Positions 7,973-13,288 of a stretch of 13,288 nucleotides of DNA are shown here, piece by piece. A program made the translations under genes and the position numbers. The DNA is from an uncultured Gemmatimonadota bacterium (GTDB lineage Bacteria > Gemmatimonadota > Gemmatimonadetes > Gemmatimonadales > Gemmatimonadaceae), in the NCBI GenBank assembly GCA_946887155.1, contig CAMPKM010000037.1, positions 1-13,288 of the forward strand, in the 5' to 3' direction. Each line of letters begins with the position of its first letter. The stretch's first letter is position 1. The notes beneath the pieces were generated by a model. The model saw nothing but the letters and a program-made list of their open reading frames with translations, made no database searches and was not told where the DNA came from.

Positions 7973-8814
7973 CGCGGACGGAGCGCTGGGCCAGCGGGCT
8001 CCTGGCGGTACTGGCCGTGGCCACCGTCATCGTGCCGATGATGGCACAGCAGGATCCGCTGGCGATCGACGATGTGCTGGGCGCGCGCCTGGTTGGTCCG
8101 TTCTCGACCGATGATGCGGGCCGGTTCCACCTGCTGGGCACCGATCGCTTCGGCCGCGACCTGTTCGTTCGCATGATGCTGGCCGGCCGGCTGTCGCTGG
8201 CGATCGGCGTGGGCGGGTCGGCGCTGGCGGGTCTCATAGGTGTGGCGGTCGGGGCTGCGGCCGGCTGGTGGCGGGGCGCATTCGATCGCCTGGCCATGGC
8301 GGTGTCAGACGCGATGCTGGCGATCCCGCGTCTCATCCTCCTGTTGATGTGCGCTGCCCTCTGGCGTCCGGGCACCACCACGGTGCTGGTGGTACTGGCG
8401 GCAACGGGTTGGATGGGCGTGGCGAGGCTGGTGCGGGCCGAGGTGATCGGCGCGCGCGAATTACCATGGGCAGACGCGGCGCGGGCGATCGGCAGCACGC
8501 CGCTCCGGGTCCTGGCGCGTCACGTGCTGCCTAACGCCATGGGGCCGGCGATCGTGGCGACGACGCTGGGAGTCGGCAACGCGATCCTGCTCGAAAGCGG
8601 GCTGGCTTTCCTGGGCCTCGGGGTGCAGCCGCCACAACCGAGCTGGGGAAACATGATCGCCGGTGGCCGGGAGTTGATCGTGACGGCACCATGGGTGGCG
8701 ATCGCGCCGGGCGTCGCGCTGATCCTGACCGTGCTGGGGTGCACGCTGCTGGGTGACGCGATGCGGGACCGGCTGGCGGGTGAGGTGGTCTCGACGCTTG
8801 GGGACAGGGCGTGA
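7969..8814 (+). CDS. ABC transporter permease, DppC/OppC family
   Basis: A 281-residue partner permease. Seen: one N-terminal membrane segment (8-26), then the DppC hallmark HLLGTDRFGRDLF (54-66), membrane segments near 73-99, 110-130, 137-155, 193-215 and 243-265, the EAA loop DAARAIGSTPLR (169-180) and FLGLGVQPPQPSWG (214-227). The GTG start overlaps the TGA of the preceding permease (GTGA), fixing the start; the frame is open further upstream, but that part is only a shadow over dppB. The two permeases would form a heterodimeric channel. No ATPase gene follows: the next gene, 20 nt away, is convergent. The protein is compact, with the long N-terminal cytoplasmic tail of many DppC proteins missing. 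Confidence 0.9.
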   Translation: MTRTERWASGLLAVLAVATVIVPMMAQQDPLAIDDVLGARLVGPFSTDDAGRFHLLGTDRFGRDLFVRMMLAGRLSLAIGVGGSALAGLIGVAVGAAAGWWRGAFDRLAMAVSDAMLAIPRLILLLMCAALWRPGTTTVLVVLAATGWMGVARLVRAEVIGARELPWADAARAIGSTPLRVLARHVLPNAMGPAIVATTLGVGNAILLESGLAFLGLGVQPPQPSWGNMIAGGRELIVTAPWVAIAPGVALILTVLGCTLLGDAMRDRLAGEVVSTLGDRA

Positions 8815-8834
8815 AGCCTGAAGGCGATGGCAGC

Positions 8835-11501
8835 CTAACGCGCGAGGATCGTCACGATCGCTCGTGCTGAGGCAATGAAGGTGACCTGACCGTCGTGGAC
8901 CGGGAGTGATTCACCAGGTGATTCGTCGAGTCGTGCGAACCTGGCTTCGTTGATGCCGGCCAGGCGCCAGGTGCCCTGCCCGGCGTGATCCAGGAGGTTG
9001 ACGCAACGCAGGACGATCCACTGACCGTCTTCGCTGTCCTTGATCGTGGTGGCGGCGAGGCCATCGCCCGAAAGTTCGGCGCCGCGTACGACCGCCGGCG
9101 GCGCGATGGCGGTGCGCCACGTCTCGCCGCGCAACGGATGCAGCACGTCGTCGGCCAGTCGCGCGATGTGCGTCGTCACGTCGTCCGACCCGGCGCCGTG
9201 GATGACGAAACCGAATCCGGCCTCGAATTCGCCGATGGACTGGGCGAGCGGCGTCTCGACGGGATAGCCGGCGTGGCCGGGACGCTCCGGCAGGTTGTGC
9301 CGCGATAGCTCACCGACCGCGCGCAGGAGCGTAATCCAGATCATGCCATCGGTCGTCGCCTCGTATTCGGCCAGCCCGTCCGACCAGATCGTGGCGCCTG
9401 ACGAGGAGGAAAATGCCGACACATACCGGTGCAGCGGGGCGGTCGGTGGCACGGATTCAACGGCGCTCATGGGAGGAACGATCGGTTCGCGGACTACCGA
9501 TCCGAACGCGGCATCAGCCACGACACGGGGCGCCGGGATGCCGGTGGCAAATCCCAAACGGAGGCGAACGTCACTGGCGCGGTTTTCCCCTCTCACGAAA
9601 ACGCGCACGAACGGAGACCCGGCATCCAGCTGGATGACCGTGGCGAGCACCTGGGAGACCGCGGGTGAACGGCGGCCGGCACCGGCGGCCGTCGTCAGCT
9701 TCCGTTGAGGTATGGGGATGCGCCAGTCGCACGCGAGTTCGACGCGCAGCGGACCTTTCGCCACCACGCGGGCGCGCACCAGCCGGCCGCGAACGTGCGT
9801 GCCCGCTATCGGCGAACGCGTATACAGATCGCCCTGCTCACCCTCGGCCTCGACCGCCAGCCAGTCGTCGATAATGGTGTCCGTACTCGTCAGGCGTAGC
9901 CGGTCCTCCAGTGCATCGACCCTGATCGTATGTCCGAGGATCGATCGCCCGTCGGCGCGCACCGGCTCCGGCGGCGACACCGCGCGCCGCCGCTTCTCGC
10001 TGATGGGCAACGTGACCAGGCCGGTGCCGGGAACGTCCGGTGCCCAGACCAGCATACGCCGACGCTCGACGAGGCGGTTCCACGGGTAGTGACGCGACGC
10101 TTCTTCCCGGACGAACATCCGCTTGCGCGACAGTTCCTGCGACGGCAACGGCGGTTCGCCGATCGACACGCCGGACGTCCGGCGCACCCGTGGCTCGATG
10201 CCCGCCGACGCTGGGCCCACCGGTGCATCGTCGAGCACCAGGTCGACCTCCACCTCGCTCACGCCGGCGCGCGGCCTCGCGGACACGTTGCGCAGGACCA
10301 GCTTGGGAGACCAGCGCGCGGGATGCCGGCGCGCCTCATTGGCATCGTGCCCGACGAGCGACATGAGCGCCGCCTCGCGAACGGCAGTGGCCGACGCCTG
10401 CGCTTCGACCAGGCGCGCCCTCATGGCCACGGCCACAGCATCGACGCTGCAACCGCAGAGCGTATCGTGTGGCTGGCACTGGAGCAGCGGCTTCCAGGCC
10501 GCCGACACCAGGGCGCGCCGATCCACGCCGTCCCCGAACATTCTTGCCAGGGCCGCCCATGGCTCGGTGTCGCGGAGCAACAGTGACTCCACCTTTGCAT
10601 AACGACGCTTGAGGGCGGATCGACTCGAGAGCGTGCCCTGCAGCGTCCAGGTATAGCCGTAGGAGTCGCGGAGTTCTCCGCTCACGACCGGCAGCGCGAC
10701 GGTTCCCGCCCGACGTATGAGCTCCTGCCCAAACTCCCCCAGGGACGATCGCACCACCTGGTGAGGAGACGCGGCCGCGGTGAGTGCCGCGATGGCATCG
10801 GCGAGGTTGGCCTGTGGCGCATGGTGATCGGCGCCGGCCGGCAGTAACGCGAGACCAGTCGCGGCCCGCGGGCCCAGGACGTCGAGTGTCGCACGCCACC
10901 GCTCCGCCGCCGCCGCGGATTCCGGCGGCAGGTGCGAACCGAATTCATAGCCGTCCGGCGGGAGGTGGTACAGAACCGCCGACGACTCGTCAGGCGCGCG
11001 CCAGGTGGCGGCATCGCCGGCGGGATGCAGGCGTCCGCCATACCCGCGCCAGAGGACGATCACCGGGAAGCCGAACCCGGATGCGATGGCGGGCAGCATC
11101 ACCGGATGACCGAACGAATCGGGGCAATAAAGCACGTCCGGCGGGGTTGCCCGCAATGACCGCATAACGCGAGCGCCGGCAAGCAGGTTCCGCACCAGGC
11201 CTTCACCCGACGGGATGAGTGCGTCGGCCAGGACGTACCAGGGGCCGGCCTCGATCACGCGCTGTCGGAGCGCGGCGGAAACATCGGCGGCGCGCTCGGG
11301 ACGGACGTCGAGGTAGTCCTCGAGCACGATTGCCTGGCCATCGAGCAGAAACGGGGAACCGGCGCGGCCGTCGAGGATCTCGTCGATGAGCGCAACGAGA
11401 CGCGCCCGGAACTGGCCGACGGGTCGATACCATTCCCGATCCCAGTGCGTGTGCACGACCAGCCGGACATCGAGGTGCTTTTCCGGCTCCCGGATCGTCA
11501 T
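8835..11501 (-). CDS. Glycoside hydrolase family 38 alpha-mannosidase (MngB-like type)
   Basis: 888 residues from the ATG at 11501. Zinc and catalytic residues are recognisable: HTHWDREWY near the N-terminus (H19 and D21 as zinc ligands), YCPDSFGH with D128 as expected nucleophile and zinc ligand, and QPHDTLCGCSVD (343-354) with H345 as fourth ligand. LLPAGADHHAPQ (219-230) also fits the family. The GPWYVLADALIPSGE and CGCSVD segments are closer to the bacterial MngB-like branch than to lysosomal or Golgi enzymes. The C-terminal half is beta-rich, as expected. There is no signal peptide, so cytoplasmic hydrolysis of alpha-mannosides is inferred. An in-frame GTG at 11567 would add 22 residues; I prefer the ATG because the family usually starts close to the HTHWD motif, but neither start has an SD. 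The stop TAG lies inside a CCTAACG word. Confidence 0.9.
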   Translation of the reverse strand: MTIREPEKHLDVRLVVHTHWDREWYRPVGQFRARLVALIDEILDGRAGSPFLLDGQAIVLEDYLDVRPERAADVSAALRQRVIEAGPWYVLADALIPSGEGLVRNLLAGARVMRSLRATPPDVLYCPDSFGHPVMLPAIASGFGFPVIVLWRGYGGRLHPAGDAATWRAPDESSAVLYHLPPDGYEFGSHLPPESAAAAERWRATLDVLGPRAATGLALLPAGADHHAPQANLADAIAALTAAASPHQVVRSSLGEFGQELIRRAGTVALPVVSGELRDSYGYTWTLQGTLSSRSALKRRYAKVESLLLRDTEPWAALARMFGDGVDRRALVSAAWKPLLQCQPHDTLCGCSVDAVAVAMRARLVEAQASATAVREAALMSLVGHDANEARRHPARWSPKLVLRNVSARPRAGVSEVEVDLVLDDAPVGPASAGIEPRVRRTSGVSIGEPPLPSQELSRKRMFVREEASRHYPWNRLVERRRMLVWAPDVPGTGLVTLPISEKRRRAVSPPEPVRADGRSILGHTIRVDALEDRLRLTSTDTIIDDWLAVEAEGEQGDLYTRSPIAGTHVRGRLVRARVVAKGPLRVELACDWRIPIPQRKLTTAAGAGRRSPAVSQVLATVIQLDAGSPFVRVFVRGENRASDVRLRLGFATGIPAPRVVADAAFGSVVREPIVPPMSAVESVPPTAPLHRYVSAFSSSSGATIWSDGLAEYEATTDGMIWITLLRAVGELSRHNLPERPGHAGYPVETPLAQSIGEFEAGFGFVIHGAGSDDVTTHIARLADDVLHPLRGETWRTAIAPPAVVRGAELSGDGLAATTIKDSEDGQWIVLRCVNLLDHAGQGTWRLAGINEARFARLDESPGESLPVHDGQVTFIASARAIVTILAR

Positions 11502-11656
11502 ATGCCGGAGTTTGGGCGCGGTGCCGCGCGGCTGCAAGAACGGCGTTCGGTGCGCATTCAGGGCCACGGATGTGGATAACAGGATCTGGTATCTGAATCT
11601 GCAGCCGTCGAGTTTCCCTGATCCCTGAAGCGTCCAGTCACGACCCTCACGTACTC
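11502..11656. other. Divergent intergenic region between mannosidase and DedA genes
   Basis: This is the only sizeable spacer between divergent genes in the window and should hold promoters for both. Its right part is less G+C-rich than the surroundings (about 11571-11625). I see no convincing -35/-10 pair in either direction. It contains a perfect DnaA-box 9-mer. If the GTG at 11567 were the mannosidase start, the spacer would shrink to 89 nt. Confidence 0.5.
11571..11579 (-). promoter_or_regulatory. Perfect DnaA-box sequence (TTATCCACA)
   Basis: The minus strand reads TTATCCACA, the classic strong DnaA-binding 9-mer. Such an A+T-containing word is unlikely by chance in DNA of this composition (a hand estimate gives well under 0.1 expected in the window). 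It lies 3 nt upstream of the alternative mannosidase GTG, 70 nt upstream of the preferred ATG, and 78 nt before the DedA start. No further boxes or A+T-rich unwinding region surround it, so this is not an origin; a regulatory or titration site is possible. Binding is not shown by the sequence alone. Confidence 0.45.
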
Positions 11657-12292
11657 ATGCCAAGCCTTTCGGAATTCTGGGCACTCCTGCACGACCTGCC
11701 GGCGCTGGTACAACTCGCCGGCTACGTCGGGCTCGTTGCCATCATTTTCGTGGAAACCGGGTTCTTCTTCGGCTTTTTTCTTCCCGGGGATTCGTTGCTC
11801 GTCACCGCCGGCCTGCTCATTGCCACCGGTCTGGACATGAACGTTTACCTGTTGGGCTTGCTGCTCAACGCGGCCGCCGTGGCGGGGGACGCACTGAACT
11901 ACTGGGTTGGCCGTATCACGGGCCCGAAAATATTCGTGCGAGAAGAATCCTTCTTCTTCAAGCGCAAGCACGTCGAGCGCGCCCATGAGTTCTACGTCAA
12001 GCACGGCGCCAAGACCATCGTCATCGCCCGGTTCATGCCCATCATCCGGACGTTCGCGCCGCTCGTGGCCGGGGTTGCCAGGATGGACTACAGGATCTTC
12101 GCGCTCTACAACGTGATCGGCGGAACAGCATGGATCTGGAGCATGCTCTTCACGGGATACTTCCTCGGTCGCTACGTTCCGGGCATCGACAAGTACATCG
12201 AACTGGTCATCATCGTCGTGATTTTCCTGTCGATCCTGCCGGGCATCATTGCCTGGTGGAGGGAGCGCAAGAAGGTGCCACAGGTGCAGTGA
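11657..12292 (+). CDS. DedA family integral membrane protein
   Basis: A 211-residue polytopic membrane protein of the DedA (SNARE-associated/VTT) family, members of which act in envelope homeostasis, including polyprenyl-phosphate or phospholipid translocation. Seen: E33 and FLPGDS (41-46) in the first re-entrant region, GDALNYWVGR (78-86 region), the family signature ARFMPIIRTFAPLVAG (124-139) with the two essential-type arginines R125 and R131, GGTAWIWS (155-162), a final membrane helix (182-200) and a basic tail (WRERKK). Length is normal for the family. The ATG at 11657 has no clear SD. The SOD gene follows after 49 nt in the same orientation and may be co-transcribed. The transported lipid cannot be told from sequence. 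Confidence 0.92.
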   Translation: MPSLSEFWALLHDLPALVQLAGYVGLVAIIFVETGFFFGFFLPGDSLLVTAGLLIATGLDMNVYLLGLLLNAAAVAGDALNYWVGRITGPKIFVREESFFFKRKHVERAHEFYVKHGAKTIVIARFMPIIRTFAPLVAGVARMDYRIFALYNVIGGTAWIWSMLFTGYFLGRYVPGIDKYIELVIIVVIFLSILPGIIAWWRERKKVPQVQ

Positions 12293-12326
12293 GTGGCGGG
12301 CACTCCGGACGATGTGACCTCACTTC

Positions 12327-12331
12327 CGGAG
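12327..12331 (+). promoter_or_regulatory. Ribosome binding site of the SOD gene
   Basis: CGGAG at 12327-12331 (core GGAG) lies 10 nt before the ATG at 12342. It is one of the few good Shine-Dalgarno sequences here and supports this start. Confidence 0.5.
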
Positions 12332-12341
12332 AACGACCGCA

Positions 12342-12953
12342 ATGGCTCACTCGCTGCCCTCTCTGCCGTACGCGTTCGATGCGCTCGAGCCGCACATCGA
12401 CGCGCAGACGATGCAGATCCATCATGGCAAGCATCATCAGGCGTACGTCAACAACCTGAACGCGGCGCTCGACAAGCACGCGGCGCTGCACGAAAAATCC
12501 CTCGAAGCCATCCTCGCCGACCTGGCGAGTGTGCCAGAGGCCGTTCGCGGTGCCGTGCGGAACAATGGCGGCGGCCACTGGAACCACTCGTTGTTCTGGA
12601 CGCTGATGGCGCCAAGCGGTGGCGGAGATCCCACCGGCGCACTGGGGACCGCGATCACGTCGACGTTCGGCGCGTTCGACAAGTTCAAGGAGCAGTTTGC
12701 CGCGGCGGGTGTGTCGCGATTCGGGTCCGGGTGGGCCTGGTTGATCCGCAAGGGCAGCGCGCTGTCGATCGTCTCGACGCCGAACCAGGACAACCCCCTG
12801 ATGGACGGCATCGCTGCGCGCGACATCCTGCTCGGACTCGACGTGTGGGAACACGCCTACTACCTGAAGTACCAGAATCGCCGGCCGGACTACATTGGCG
12901 CGTGGTGGAATGTGGTGAATTGGAAGGCGGTTTCGGATAGGTTTGGATCGTGA
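12342..12953 (+). CDS. sodA: Superoxide dismutase, Mn-type Fe/Mn family
   Basis: A 203-residue Fe/Mn superoxide dismutase (2 superoxide + 2 H+ to H2O2 + O2). Four metal ligands are in place: H27 in IHHGKHH, H82 in NHSLFW, D167 and H171 in DVWEHAYY. Mn-type markers are [11 protein letters not shown] (76-86) and the Gln of [10 protein letters not shown] (Q149), whereas Fe enzymes usually carry the glutamine at the earlier site; cambialistic metal use cannot be excluded. There is no signal peptide, so a cytoplasmic enzyme is expected. Length is normal, so the TGA at 12951 is a genuine stop even though the same frame stays open beyond it. DedA is 49 nt upstream on the same strand; a 12-bp repeat array begins 18 nt after the stop. 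Confidence 0.95.
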   Translation: MAHSLPSLPYAFDALEPHIDAQTMQIHHGKHHQAYVNNLNAALDKHAALHEKSLEAILADLASVPEAVRGAVRNNGGGHWNHSLFWTLMAPSGGGDPTGALGTAITSTFGAFDKFKEQFAAAGVSRFGSGWAWLIRKGSALSIVSTPNQDNPLMDGIAARDILLGLDVWEHAYYLKYQNRRPDYIGAWWNVVNWKAVSDRFGS

Positions 12954-12971
12954 TTGGGTGAGTTACAGGCT

Positions 12972-13078
12972 GCGTTAGGGGGTGCGTTAGGGCGTGAATT
13001 GGGACGTGAATTGGGACGTGAATTAGGGCGTGAAGAGGGGCGTGAATTAGGGCGTGAGGGGGACGTGAAGAGGGACGG
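12972..13078 (+). repeat. Left arm of a 12-bp-period degenerate tandem repeat (consensus GAATTAGGGCGT)
   Basis: Nine consecutive units begin at 12972, 12984, 12996, 13008, 13020, 13032, 13044, 13056 and 13067. Eight are exactly 12 nt and one is 11 nt. The first two read GCGTTAGGG(G/C)GT and contain the CCTAACG word in reverse; the others vary around GAATTAGGGCGT or GAATTGGGACGT. A G-tract of three to five recurs once per unit on the plus strand. Only the repeat itself is seen; no function is known to me. Confidence 0.9.
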
Positions 13079-13118
13079 GTTACCCCGTCAACTCTTCGAC
13101 TGCCCTAATTCACGCCCC
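13037..13118. repeat. Nested inverted repeat at the centre of the array; possible large hairpin/terminator
   Basis: 13037-13053 (GGGGCGTGAATTAGGGC) is the exact reverse complement of 13102-13118, a perfect 17-bp stem. Inside it lie GAAGAG (13067-13072) with CTCTTC (13092-13097), then GACGGG (13074-13079) with CCCGTC (13084-13089) around a TTAC loop. Outside it, 13025-13036 pairs with 13119-13130 at 10 of 12 positions. In RNA this would be a strong compound hairpin after the SOD gene. There is no U-tract, so it is not a textbook intrinsic terminator. Confidence 0.8.
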
Positions 13119-13288
13119 TATTCACGCCCCTTTCACGCCCTAAATTCACGCCCTTTCACGCCCGAATTCACGCGCGAATTCACGCCCAAATTCACGCCCC
13201 AATCCACGCCCCAATCCACGCCCCAATCCACGCCCCAAAATACGCCCAAAATACGCCCTAGTTCACGCCCCACTTCACTCTCTCACTT
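13103..13288 (-). repeat. Right arm of the 12-bp-period repeat, inverted relative to the left arm, running to the window edge
   Basis: About fifteen units on the plus strand follow the pattern CCC-N(4-6)-CACG, mostly 12 nt long (some 10, 11 or 13): for example 13103-13114, 13115-13126, 13161-13172, 13185-13196. Three perfect tandem copies of CCCCAATCCACG occupy 13197-13232; units at 13233-13255 end in ATACG instead. Read on the minus strand these are GGGCGTGAATT-type units, the same family as the left arm. The array continues to, and may pass, the right edge. Confidence 0.9.

Larger units (their letters stand above)
1241..10995. repeat. Dispersed 9/10-mer GCCTGACGA(G), 12 copies in both orientations
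   Basis: Plus-strand copies start at 1241, 3857, 5900, 6361, 7509 and 9396; minus-strand copies occupy 1584-1592, 4273-4282, 5262-5271, 6682-6690, 9886-9895 and 10986-10995. Nine of the twelve carry the full 10-mer GCCTGACGAG; the others end GACGAC, GACGAA and GACGAT. All lie within coding sequence, on both sense and antisense strands, and in all three frames, encoding different residues (RLT, PDE, VRR, SSG, RQA). A composition-based hand estimate expects far fewer than one copy. Function unknown; an uptake-signal-like or modification word is possible. Confidence 0.8.
223..12991. repeat. Dispersed 7-mer CCTAACG, 8 copies in both orientations
   Basis: Copies at 223-229 (-), 2317-2323 (-), 2860-2866 (+), 4741-4747 (+), 8530-8536 (+), 8834-8840 (+), 12973-12979 (-) and 12985-12991 (-). 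Hand estimate from composition: one to two expected. Two copies place a TTA leucine codon in the lyase gene, one supplies the mannosidase stop, and two open the 12-bp array. It differs from the GCCTGACGA core at a single position (A for G), suggesting a related word family CCTRACG. Confidence 0.6.
12954..13288. other. Gene-free region after sodA, occupied by the inverted 12-bp repeat element
   Basis: No recognisable gene lies in these 335 bases. The whole stretch is the two repeat arms and the central hairpin, apart from 18 nt next to the SOD stop. The SOD reading frame happens to remain open across all of it to the edge; the encoded low-complexity string (Arg-Glu-Leu-Gly repeats, then Ser/Thr-Pro-rich) matches no family I know. 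Confidence 0.75.

Noticed and set aside
8815..8834. Terminator between the convergent dppC and mannosidase genes.
   Set aside because: The 20-nt gap holds no stable inverted repeat or T-tract.
11502..11656. Replication origin suggested by the DnaA box.
   Set aside because: Only one box, no A+T-rich unwinding stretch, and no dnaA, dnaN or gidA neighbours.
13037..13118. Standard intrinsic terminator for sodA.
   Set aside because: The stem is strong but lies about 80 nt downstream, is embedded in a repeat array and has no following T-run; termination remains possible but not by the standard pattern.
13103..13288. The regular repeats look at first like a CRISPR array.
   Set aside because: The period is 12 bp with degenerate units and no unique spacers of 25-40 bp; no cas gene is present.
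1..13288. Mobile element, prophage or tRNA-associated island.
   Set aside because: No transposase, integrase, phage gene, tRNA or direct target repeats are visible.

Overview
The window is high-G+C bacterial DNA, densely packed with protein genes. It carries four or more SD-poor starts (several GTG), a lipoprotein signal peptide of Gram-negative style, and no RNA gene that I can see. The gene set and composition would suit an environmental, soil-type lineage such as Gemmatimonadota or Acidobacteriota. That placement is a guess from style, not something the sequence proves.

Layout. From 6988 leftwards runs a tightly coupled minus-strand set: an SBP_bac_5 solute-binding lipoprotein, a heparinase II/III-type polysaccharide lyase with a C-terminal CBM9-like domain (TGATG coupling), a TrmJ-like tRNA 2'-O-methyltransferase (8-nt overlap), a GSAM-like class III aminotransferase (about 40-nt gap), and an amidohydrolase cut by the left edge (4-nt overlap). 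From 6992 rightwards run the two DppB/DppC-type permease genes (4-nt overlap). Their first start codon lies only 3 nt from that of the binding protein, so the transporter is split head to head with no intergenic promoter space. A GH38 alpha-mannosidase (minus) converges on dppC. Beyond it, on the plus strand, lie a DedA-family membrane protein and a Mn-type superoxide dismutase. The last 335 bases hold no recognised gene but contain a remarkable repeat structure.

How the genes may work together (inference). The binding lipoprotein and two permeases would import an oligosaccharide or peptide-like solute. The lyase and the mannosidase both lack signal peptides and could break down imported oligosaccharide in the cytoplasm. 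No ATPase subunit is present, so the transporter must borrow one from elsewhere. TrmJ, DedA and SOD look like housekeeping neighbours.

Most unusual observations: (1) a 9-mer, GCCTGACGA, occurs 12 times (9 of them as the 10-mer GCCTGACGAG), six in each orientation, about once per kb, in all reading frames. This resembles the density of a DNA uptake sequence. (2) A related word, CCTAACG, occurs 8 times and forces rare TTA codons. (3) A 12-bp-period degenerate repeat array downstream of the SOD gene inverts about a central nested hairpin with a perfect 17-bp inverted repeat. (4) The head-to-head split of the transporter operon. (5) A perfect DnaA-box 9-mer in the mannosidase/DedA intergenic region.
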